Positions 1-9,214 of a stretch of 64,000 bases of DNA are shown piece after piece. The stretch comes from Macrostomum hystrix. Its lineage: Eukaryota; Platyhelminthes; Macrostomidae. The translations under genes and the position numbers were made by a program. The notes under the pieces were generated by a model. The model saw nothing but the letters and a program-made list of their open reading frames with translations, was not told the origin of the DNA and searched no databases. Positions within the stretch are counted from its first letter, which is position 1. Each line of letters begins with the position of its first letter. The stretch spans positions 992,001 to 1,056,000 of the forward strand of contig CATNEN010000005.1 of assembly GCA_950097015.1 (NCBI GenBank), read 5' to 3'.

Positions 1-76
1 GCTCTCTCCTCTGTGTCTCTCTTTTATAAAACTATAGCACTCTAATGTAAATACTACCACTAAACTTTTGCTGCAG

Positions 77-153
77 ATGCTGAAGCTTGCCAGCCTGCTG
101 GTGCTGGAGACGGTCAAGCAGCGGCTGAAGACGATCCTTTGATACTCTTGTGA
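77..153 (+). CDS. Possible 3'-terminal exon of an upstream gene
   Basis: A pyrimidine-rich stretch ending in CTGCAG (71-76) looks like a splice acceptor. GC-rich, coding-like sequence follows it and stands out from the AT-rich surroundings. Two frames stay open: one ends at a TGA at 140-142 after a Leu/Lys-rich helix-like peptide, the other at a TGA at 151-153 with an acidic end. The frame cannot be fixed because the upstream exons lie outside the window. I do not recognise the product, and a chance GC-rich patch remains possible. Confidence 0.3.
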
Positions 154-269
154 AACCAGTGACTCTTAACTGTTAAACTCTTACTCTTACTCTTAACTCT
201 TAACTCTTAACTACTGACTCTTAAAGCGATTGCTGAAAGACTAAATATATCGCAGACATTGTAAAGGGT

Positions 270-524
270 TTGAATATTCTAATCAGAAGTAATCTCAGTC
301 TTGATTGGGTGTTTAAGGGAAAGCGAACGAATATTTTGTACAACATCTCAAACTCTGTTGCTGGAGGACAGATGCTGGTAGAGAAACCAAATCCAGTGAA
401 AAGAGTTGTGCTAAGTAATAAGGAGATTCACGAGATTGTGCTGCAGTTTGAGACGGAAGATGGTGTTGGCGTTGATTTCAACGGTGAAGAGTTTGTATTG
501 ACGTTGATCATTGAGAGAATGTAA
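270..524 (+). mobile_element. Fragment resembling the C-terminus of a virus-like mobile-element protein
   Basis: An 84-codon open frame ends in a segment with the pattern VDFNGEE followed by alternating hydrophobic residues. From memory, similar endings occur in structural-type proteins of Polinton/adintovirus-like elements in invertebrate genomes. Only this C-terminal portion is present, with no recognisable start, no terminal inverted repeats and no neighbouring polymerase, integrase or capsid gene. I read it as an old truncated copy. The family assignment is recall and untested, so it should be treated as a hypothesis. Confidence 0.3.
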
Positions 525-798
525 GCTGCTTAATGATTTCTGCAAAGTTATAGTAGCTGTCATAGTCCTTGACGTAGGTTACTCCATACTTATGAAACCA
601 GTGACTCTTAACTGCTAGATTAATATTAGGGACATTGATATCGACGTTGGGACAATATTTCTTCATGTACTCGCTGCATTCTTTTTTGCATTGGTACTTA
701 CTCTTGTAATTAGGCTCATGCCTTTTGTAATAAGATCCTGGAGAGACGATTGGGAGCATTTTTAATAAGAATTTAATTTTTTTTCGGAGGATGAGCAC
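508..798 (-). CDS. Hypothetical small ORF, convergent with the preceding fragment
   Basis: A 96-codon minus-strand frame, rich in Lys, Tyr and Cys with a CKKEC motif, overlaps the tail of the virus-like fragment by 17 bp. The composition is protein-like rather than repetitive, but no domain is recognised and no promoter or polyadenylation evidence is visible. It could be a second gene remnant of the same mobile element, or a chance frame. A 22-bp stretch within it (593-614) is an exact direct repeat of 151-172, so part of the sequence has been duplicated locally. Confidence 0.2.
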   Translation of the reverse strand: MLILRKKIKFLLKMLPIVSPGSYYKRHEPNYKSKYQCKKECSEYMKKYCPNVDINVPNINLAVKSHWFHKYGVTYVKDYDSYYNFAEIIKQLTFSQ

Positions 799-841
799 CC
801 AAGGTTTGGGGTCTTGAGTTTTGGGAATGGGATTTTAGTGC

Positions 842-1590
842 TAATTTGATTGTCTTGGCACGCTTTTTGCAGCTTCGCTATTTTGTGCATGATCTCTTAG
901 GGAGTGGCTGCGATAATTTGTTTTGTCCAAGATGTGCAACTCACAAACTGGAAAGTATTTTTTTTTGGCGGGGGAACCTTGTTCCTTCAGGAAAGGTAAT
1001 GGTTTGTGCATTAAGGAGGCTGCGATAATTTTTGTCCTAGATATTCAACTTACAAACTGATGTGGGATATTAAAAGTAGAGAATTTAGAATATGGAGACG
1101 GAGTTTTTTAGAGAGAGGCGGGGACCCTTTTTTTCCTGATCTCTTCGGGAATAATAAAAGTAATGGTTTGTGGATAATGGAGGCTGCGATTATTTTTGTC
1201 CTAGAAGCCCCCTCTTGCATACTACTCAAGAACCTTCATAAACACGACAGTTTTAAGTATTTTGCTGTGTTTTCTTTGATCCTGCGTTTTTGAAAGAGAG
1301 ATTTCAGTGTAATTTCTCTGACAACAGATATTTTTTGAAATCCCAGTGACTCCTCCCTTAACGAACCTGTTAGGATCATGCTTTGAACACATCAGGTGAA
1401 AAAAACTGGATATCATAGAAAGTTTATTAAGCTGTTTGCCTTCAGGGTTGCACAAAGAAAATTATATGAACAGCTCTGCAACAAAGAATGTAGTCAGATA
1501 GGTGAAGAGTACTTTGCAGAGGGCAGTGCAGTAACTATTTTGCTATTTATTTTTATATGAAGAAAATCTTATAAAAGTCTGTTGAAAAGA
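842..1590. repeat. Worn intermediate-length repeats, no gene seen
   Basis: Three diverged copies of a block containing GGCTGCGAT-A-TTTTGTCC can be seen near 905-930, 1015-1045 and 1180-1205. They are preceded by related TAATGGTTTGTG or GATCTCTT-GGGA words. Copies differ by substitutions and indels, so this is an old tandem or nested duplication. Short open frames here are not convincing. Confidence 0.5.
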
Positions 1591-1594
1591 AGGT

Positions 1595-4170
1595 CACATG
1601 ATCACAAAATCATATGACCTTCCCTAAATTCAAAGTCACATGACCTCCCTTGATTTAAAGTCAAATGACCTCCGCTAGATTCAAAGTCGCATGACATCCC
1701 TTGATTCAAAGTCACATGACCTCCCCTTGATTCAAAGTCACATGACCTCCCCTAGATTCAAAGTCGCATGACCTCCCTTGATTCAAACTCACATGACCTC
1801 CCCTAGATTCAAAGTCACATGACCTCCCCTAGATTCAAAGTCACATGACCTGCCCTAGATTCAAAGTCACGTGACCTCCCTTGATTCAAAGTCACATGAC
1901 CTCCCTTGATTTAAAGTCACATGACCTCCCCTTGATTCAAAGTCACATGACCTCCCCTAGATTCAAAGTCGCATGACCTCCCTTGATTCAAAGTCACATG
2001 ACCTCCCTTGATTCAAAGTCATATGACCTCCCCTAAATTCAAGGTCACATGATCTCCCATAAATTCTACGTCGCAAGACCTCCCCTTGATTCAAAGTCAC
2101 ATGACCTCCCTTGATTCAAAGTCACATGACCTCCCTTGATTTAAAGTCACATGACCTCCCCTTGATTCAAAGTCACATGACCTCCCTTGATTCAAAGTCA
2201 CATGACCTCCCTTGATTTAAAGTCACATGACCTCCCCTTGATTCAAAGTCACATGACCTCCCTTGATTCAAAGTCGCATGACCTCCCCTTGATTCAAAGT
2301 CACATGACCTCCCTTGATTCAAAGTCACATGACCTCCCTTGATTCAAAGTCGCATGACCTCCCCTTGATTCAAAGTCACATGACCTCCCTTGATTCAAAG
2401 TCACATGACCTCCCCTAGATTCAAAGTCACATGACCTCCCTTGATTCAAAGTCACATGACCTCCCCTTGATTCAAAGTCACATGACCTGCCCTAGATTCA
2501 AAGTGACGTGACCTCCCCTAGATTCAAAGTCACATGACCTCCCTAGATTCAAAGTCACATGACCTCCCTAGATTCAAAGTCACATGACCTCCCCTAATTT
2601 CAAAGTCACATGACCTCCCTTGATTCAAAGTCACATGACCTCCCCTAGATTCAAAGTCGCATGACCTCCCTTGATTTAAAGTCACATGACCTCCCTTGAT
2701 TCAAAGTCACATGACCTCCCCTAAATTAAAGGTCACATGACCTCCCCTAAATTAAAGGTCACATGACCTCCCCTAAATTCAAGGTCACATGATCTCCCAT
2801 AAATTCTACGTCGCAAGACCTCCCCTTGATTCAAAGTCACATGACCTCCCTTGATTCAAAGTCACATGACCTCCCTTGATTTAAAGTCACATGACCTCCC
2901 CTTGATTCAAAGTCACATGACCTCCCTTGATTCAAAGTCGCATGACCTCCCCTTGATTCAAAGTCACATGACCTCCCTTGATTCAAAGTCACATGACCTC
3001 CCCTAGATTCAAAGTCGCATGACCTCCCTTGATTCAAAGTCACATGACCTCCCTAGATTCAAAGTCGCATGACCTCCCTTGATTCAAAGTCACATGACCT
3101 CCCCTTGATTCAAAGTCACATGACCTGCCCTAGATTCAAAGTCACATGACCTGCCCTAGATTCAAAGTCACATGACCTCCCTTGATTCAAAGTCACATGA
3201 CCTCCCCTAGATTCAAAGTCGCATGACCTCCCTTGATTCAAAGTCACATGACCTCCCTAGATTCAAAGTCGCATGACCTCCCTTGATTCAAAGTCACATG
3301 ACCTCCCCTTGATTCAAAGTCACATGACCTGCCCTAGATTCAAAGTCACATGACCTGCCCTAGATTCAAAGTCACATGACCTCCCTTGATTCAAAGTCAC
3401 ATGACCTCCCCTAGATTCAAAGTCGCATGACCTCCCTTGATTCAAAGTCACATGACCTCCCTAGATTCAAAGTCACATGACCTCCCCTAATTTCAAAGTC
3501 ACATGACCTCCCTTGATTCAAAGTCACATGACCTCCCTAGATTCAAAGTCACATGACCTCCCCTAATTTCAAAGTCACATGACCTCCCTTGATTCAAAGT
3601 CACATGACCTCCCTTGATTTAAAGTCACATGACCTGCCCTAGATTCAAAGTCACATGACCTCCCTTGATTCAAAATCGCATGACCTCCGCTAGTTTGAAA
3701 GTCACATGACCTCCCCTAGATTCAAAGTCACATGACCTCCCTAGATTCAAAGTCACATGACCTCCCCTAGATTCAAAGTCACATGACCTCCCTTGATTTA
3801 AAGTCACATGACCTGCCCTAGATTCAAAGTCACATGACCTCCCTTGATTCAAAATCGCATGACCTCCGCTAGTTTGAAAGTCACGTGACCTCCCCTAGAT
3901 TCAAAGTCACATGACCTCCCTAGATTCAAAGTCACATGACCTCCCCTAGATTCAAAGTCGCATGACCTCCCTTGATTCAAAGTCACATGACCTCCCTTGA
4001 TTCAAAGTCACATGACCTCCCCTTGATTCAAAGTCACATGACCTCCGCTAGATTCAAAGTCACATGACCTCCCCTAAATTGTACGTCGCATGACCTCCCC
4101 TAGATTCAAAGTCACATGACCTCCCTTGATTCAAAGTCACATGACCTCCCCTTGATTCAAAGTCTTATGA
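1595..4170. repeat. 25/26-bp minisatellite, about 100 units, with GTCACATGAC core
   Basis: The unit is TTCAAAGTCACATGACCTCC followed by CTTGA or CCTAGA, giving 25 or 26 bp. Variation is mostly at the linker and at CACATG versus CGCATG or CACGTG. Larger blocks recur: the stretch around 2030-2110 is repeated around 2770-2850, and the stretch around 3040-3200 is repeated around 3230-3390, so higher-order duplication has occurred. The array ends about 60 bp from the stop codon of the minus-strand GPCR gene, so that transcript's 3' end may run into it. Open frames on the minus strand are periodic artefacts. Confidence 0.97.
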
Positions 4171-4230
4171 CTTCCCAACACACAGAGTCCTAGCAATACA
4201 ACTTCCAGTAAACCGACTGGAATTACTTTC

Positions 4231-6669
4231 TCAGTCCACCGACATCAGCTGCTGGACGGTCTGAGTTTCGAATCCTTGCGACCGGCCGCAACGCCGCTGG
4301 CGTCGCCTCTGTTGCGTTGTCCGACGATTCGGCAGGGGCGGCTTCGGTCGCGCGTCACCAGACGTCGCCCCGAGCGACGCCATCGAGCGCGCCAGCTTCA
4401 GCAGTTGTCGCCGAAACGCCGAGCCTGTGGCCAAGTAGATAAACAACTTCACTGCGTTGTGACTGACAGCTACCGTTGAAACGAAACTGCTGGCTACGGC
4501 GTGTCGAAAGAAGCTTTCCACCTGCGGCAGCTCGCCGGCCGACATTCCGGCGAGGACATCCGAGTCCGTCAGGTTGCAGGTGGCCAAGTGCAGATCTACT
4601 CCGGCTGCGTGGAAGCCAAGGAATAATAGTACAGAAACGGGCAGCATGACTGCCAGCTGGTAGAATGAGACGCACAGCAGGGTGGCTGTGGTGGCTCGGC
4701 GCCTGGATGGGTCGGCTGGAAAACAGGGGTTCCGTTTGCGTGTGACTGCTGTTTTACAGCTCAGTAACACACTAATGATACAAGGCTAAGTATTTAATGG
4801 TAGTCTAGTTCGCACCTAGCTTAATAAGTTTACTTTAACACCTCACTAATAGGTCAATTTGCCGACTCACTATTTGGTTTTGTTTACATGTTACTACGAG
4901 TAATTTGTAAATTTGACACCTCACTAATTGGTCGATTACGCACCTCACTAATTGTTTTTATTACATCCGACTAAATAGCTTAGTTCACGCCTCACAAATA
5001 CGCCTACTAAACACCTCACTAATTGGTATATTTACAAACTCACTAATCGGTTAAGTTCACACCTGACTAATTGGTCGATTTCACACCTCACTACAGGTCT
5101 ATTCCAAATCTTCAGGTCCTATCACCCACCAAATCTTCAGGTGCCATCACCCACCAAATCTTCAGGTCCCATCACCCACCAAATCTTCAGGCCCCATCCT
5201 TTTCCAAATCTTCAGGTCCCATCACCCACCAAATCTTCAGGTCCCATCACCCACCAAATCTTCAGGCCCCATCCTTTTCCAAATCTTCAGGTCCCATCAC
5301 CCACCAAATCTTCAGGTCCCATCACCCACCAAATCTTCAGGTCCTATCACCCACCAAATCTTCAGGTGCCATCACCCACCAAATCTTCAGGTCCCATCAC
5401 CCACCAAATCTTCAGGCCCCATCCTTTTCCAAATCTTCAGGTCCCATCAGCCACCAAATCTTCAGGTCCCATCACCCGCCAAATCTTCAGGTCCCATCAC
5501 CCACCAAATCTTCAGGCCCCATCCTTTTCCAAATCTTCAGGTCCCATCAGCCACCAAATCTTCAGGTCCCATCACCCGCCAAATCTTCAGGTCCCATCAC
5601 CCACCAAATCTTCAGGTCCCATCACCCGCCAAATCTTCAGGTCCCATCACCCACCAAATCTTCAGGTCCCATCACCCACCAAATCTTCAGGTCCCATCAC
5701 CCGCCAAATCTTCAGGTGCCATCACCCACCAAATCTTCAGGTGCCATCACCCACCAAATCTTCAGGTGCCATCACCCACCAAATCTTCAGGTGCCATCAC
5801 CCACCAAATCTTCAGGTGCCATCACCCACCAAATCTTCAGGTGCCATCACCCACCAAATCTTCAGGTGCCATCACCCACCAAATCTCCAGGTGCCATCAC
5901 CCACCAAATCTTCAGGTCCCATTAGCCACCAAATTTTCAGGTGCCCTCAACTCTCACCAGATGATCGTCTAGCCCTGGTCAGCACCAGTGAGTTGAACAG
6001 GAGTATAGTTAGCGGTGTGGCAGCAAAGAACAAGACCTCGGTAGTCTTGCTCCAGACGTGATAGAGTCGATGCCTGACTGTTCCCTGCTCAAATACTCGT
6101 TCATCATCTAGACACTGACGCCTTTGACTATCGTAGCGAAAGAAACACAGCTGAACCAGTGCCAAGGGTAGGCAAACGGTTGCTAAGCAACTAGTAACGA
6201 CCACGGATCTACGGGCGGTACACAATCTCCTGCTGGCGAACGGATGAAAAATAGCAATATATCGTTCGACTGTGAAAGCCAAAATCAACAGCGGAGACAG
6301 ATACTGCAGCCAGAGGCTGAACACAGGAAATATTGAGCACATTATAGGATTATCAACCAGGCGCATGTCATAGTAGGTGTGCAGGTGCCACGGCAGCTGC
6401 TGCAGCAGCAGAAACGCAGCGTCTAGTGCAGCCAGCCCGCTCAGGTAAACACTCGATGCGCTTCTCAGCTTGCGACTAGACCACACTGCCAGGCTGAGAA
6501 TCGAACCCGGGACGCCAATGATAATCCAAATCGGCACAATAATTCGAGCAAATAGTACAGTTGATGGGGCGAATGTTAGCAGGAGCTCAAGGCTGCTCGA
6601 GTGCCTAGTTACTAGGCTGTGCTCACAGCTTGTTGTATGTTTCCAGGAAGAATTAGTTTCTGATTGCAT
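4231..6669 (-). CDS. Rhodopsin-class (family A) GPCR, orphan, two exons
   Basis: This is a seven-transmembrane receptor at the cell surface that probably binds a peptide or small ligand and signals through G proteins; the ligand is unknown. The exons are 6669-5958 and 4715-4231. The donor G|GTGAG and acceptor TTTTCCAG join in phase 1, giving 398 residues. TM1 is about residues 41-63, TM2 74-95 with Asp83, TM3 ends in Glu-Arg-Tyr at 135-137, TM5 208-231 with a proline, TM6 245-270 with Pro263, and TM7 310-333. Cys111 and Cys186 can form the usual disulphide, and Asn6 is a glycosylation site. The tail is basic. Oddities: the TM1 Asn is replaced by Ser (Gly-Ser-Ile-Leu), TM4 lacks its Trp, TM6 lacks CWxP, and the NPxxY position reads Lys-Leu-Phe-Ile-Tyr (327-331). 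The topology and ERY motif make the class secure. Confidence 0.85.
4800..5092. repeat. Degenerate CACCTCACTAATTGGT repeats inside the GPCR intron
   Basis: About ten imperfect copies of a word close to CACCTCACTAATTGGT are spaced irregularly, roughly 20-40 bp apart. They look like an older, decayed tandem array next to the younger 25-bp array in the same intron. Confidence 0.7.
5093..5945. repeat. 25-bp minisatellite filling the GPCR intron
   Basis: The unit is CCACCAAATCTTCAGGTCCC plus ATCAC (25 bp), in about 34 copies, with GGTGCC, GGCCCC and TTTTCC variants. The last unit lies about a dozen bases inside the GPCR donor site (5957/5956, minus strand). Because the unit has no stop codon in several plus-strand frames it creates open frames of up to 306 codons; these are artefacts, and the longest runs into the antisense of GPCR exon 1. 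Confidence 0.97.
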
Positions 6670-7189
6670 TTCTATTTTGTGTCGAGCTGTTATGAGCTAG
6701 TTCCTTAATCCACTTGTCTATCGTTAATCTGGCATGGTATGGCTTTATATAAAATGAGATGTTCAGAACTAGTTTGTATGGCGCTAACAGATTTCAACCA
6801 ATCAGAAGAAAAGCTTTCCAAAGATTTCTAAGAAAAAGAAGTTAGTTGATGCGGTTAGTGAAATGCAGATTTAGCAGATTTATAGAAACAATTTAACTTT
6901 TGTTACTATTTCTTCGTCGAGAAAATTTTGTATTGCACCAATATGTATCTACATTCCAGCGTAGCAAAATTTAACGCTTAGGAAAATGTGGTATAAATAC
7001 AGCACCTTCGATTTCATCCTATTCCCATAGAGGATTTCCTTGCAGCTTTCGTTTCTTATGCTTGGGCACTTCTGAAGTGCGGGACGATAATTTATGTCCT
7101 GATTTTTGGTCGAAATAAACAATGCGTCTGGCGTGAATCTTCAAGGCGAGGCGAAGAAGAAAATAGGAAATCAGGTGGTGCAGGTGGGA
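6670..7189. other. GPCR 5' flank, AT-rich, no gene
   Basis: This stretch lies between the GPCR start codon and the next array. It is AT-rich with no convincing coding frame. It presumably contains the GPCR promoter and 5' untranslated region on the minus strand, but no unambiguous core element can be assigned. Confidence 0.4.
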
Positions 7190-8835
7190 GATGTTGGGAC
7201 CTGAAGAACTGGTGGATGTTTAGGCCTGAAGGACTGGGGGATGGTTGAACATGAAGGACTGAGGATGGTGGAACCTGAAGGACTAGGGGATGGTGGGACC
7301 TGAAGGACTGGGGGATGGTGGGACCTGAAGGACTGGGGGATGGTGGAACCTGAAGGACTGGGGGATGTTTAGGCCTGAAGGACTGGGGGATGGTGGAACC
7401 TGAAGGACTGGGGGATGTTTAGGCCTTAAGGACTGGGGGATGGTGGGACCTGAAGGACTGGGGGATGGTGGAACCTGAAGGACTGGGGGTTGGTGGAACC
7501 TGAAGGACTGGGGGATTTTTTAGGCCTGAAGGACTGGGGGATGGTGGAACCTGAAGGACTGGGGGATGTTTAGGCCTGAAGGACTGGGGGATGGTGGAAC
7601 CTGAAGGACTGGGGGATGTTTAGGCCTGAAGGACTGGGGTTGGTGGAACCTGAAGGACTGGGGGATGGTGGGACCTGAAGGACTGGGGGATGGTGGGACC
7701 TGAAGGACTGGGGGATGTTTAGGCCTGAAGGACTGGGGGATGGTGGAACCTGAAGGACTGGGGTTGGTGGAACCTGAAGGACTGGGGGATGGTGGGACCT
7801 GAAGGACTGGGGGATGGTGGAACCTGAAGGACTGGGGGATGTTTAGGCCTGAAGGACTGGGGGATGGTGGAACCTGAAGGACTGGGGGATGTTTAGGCCT
7901 GAAGGACTGGGGGATGGTGGGACCTGAAGGACTGGGGGATGGTGGAACCTGAAGGACTGGGGGTTGGTGGAACCTGAAGGACTGGGGGATTTTTTAGGCC
8001 TGAAGGACTGGGGGATGGTGGAACCTGAAGGACTGGGGGATGTTTAGGCCTGAAGGACTGGGGGATGGTGGAACCTGAAGGACTGGGGGATGTTTAGGCC
8101 TGAAGGACTGGGGTTGGTGGAACCTGAAGGACTGGGGGATGGTGGGACCTGAAGGACTGGGGGATGGTGGGACCTGAAGGACTGGGGGATGTTTAGGCCT
8201 GAAGGACTAGGGGATGGTGGAACCTGAAGGACTGGGGTTGGTGGAACCTGAAGGACTGGGGGATGGTGGGACCTGAAGGACTGGGGGATGGTGGAACCTG
8301 AAGGACTGGGGGATGTTTAGGCCTGAAGGACTGGGGGATGGTGGAACCTGAAGGACTGGGGGATGGTGGGACCTGAAGGACTGGGGGATGGTGGAACCTG
8401 AAGGACTGGGGTTGGTGGAACCTGAAGGACTGGGGGATGGTGGGACCTGAAGGACTGGGGGGATGGTGGGACCTGAAGGACTGGGGGATGATGGAACCTG
8501 AAGTACTGGGGGATGGTGGGACCTGAAGGACTGGGGGATGGAGGGACCTGAAGGACTGGGGGATGATGGAACCTGAAGTACTGGGGGATGGTGGGACCTG
8601 AAGGACTAGGGGATGGTGGGACCTGAAGGACTGGGGGATGGTGGGACCTGAAGGACTGGGGGATGGTGGAGCCTGAAGTACTGGGGGATGGTGGGACCTG
8701 AAGGACTGGGGGATGGTGGGACCTGAAGGACTGGGGGATGTTGGAACCTGAAGGACTGGGGGATGTTTAGGCCTGAAGGACTGGCGGATGGTGGGACCTG
8801 AAGGACTGGAGGATGGTGGGACCTGAAGGACTGTG
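7190..8835. repeat. 25-bp minisatellite, about 66 units
   Basis: The unit is ACCTGAAGGACTGGGGGATG followed by GTGGG or a GTTTAGG variant. The two variant types are interspersed, and blocks of several hundred base pairs repeat (the block around 7440-7760 recurs around 7915-8240), which implies segmental amplification. Read on the same strand as the reverse complement of the GPCR intron array, the two units agree at 19 of 25 positions. Confidence 0.97.
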
Positions 8836-9214
8836 GTTATGATGTGATGTGAATTAATATTGGAAAACTATAAACTATTTTGATCAGTTTCATCATCCCA
8901 TCCTAAATTTTCTTATAAAATAAAAGCCTTAAAGCCTAAAAACGAATAGTCAAGATTTGTCAGAGCTGAATACTTACGTTAGATTTTTTGTATACTACTT
9001 ATAAAAGATGTACTTTGAACAGGCCCAAAGCAAAATGTATGTTAATCTTTGAAAGCGATGAAAAAGATTCACATCCACGTAAATCACTTCTAATAGAAAT
9101 GAAAAACGCAAGTTGCTTTAGCTAATTTATGGATAAAATATTATTTTTTCAAATCTTTATTTTTATCAGATAATAATAATCAGTAACTATCCGTTAATTT
9201 TAGTAGTCATAAGG
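8836..9214. other. AT-rich spacer, nothing recognised
   Basis: Unique-looking AT-rich sequence lies between the array and the left edge of the duplicated PAN/LamG block. No coding frame or repeat is recognised. Confidence 0.4.

Noticed and set aside
1595-4170. CRISPR-like regular repeats
   Set aside because: Units are contiguous with no unique spacers, the sequence is eukaryotic, and no Cas genes exist; these are minisatellites. The same holds for all other arrays.
5071-6061. Overlapping plus-strand open frames of 284 and 306 codons
   Set aside because: They are translations of the 25-bp GPCR intron array that run into antisense of GPCR exon 1; residue periodicity follows the DNA repeat and no domain exists.
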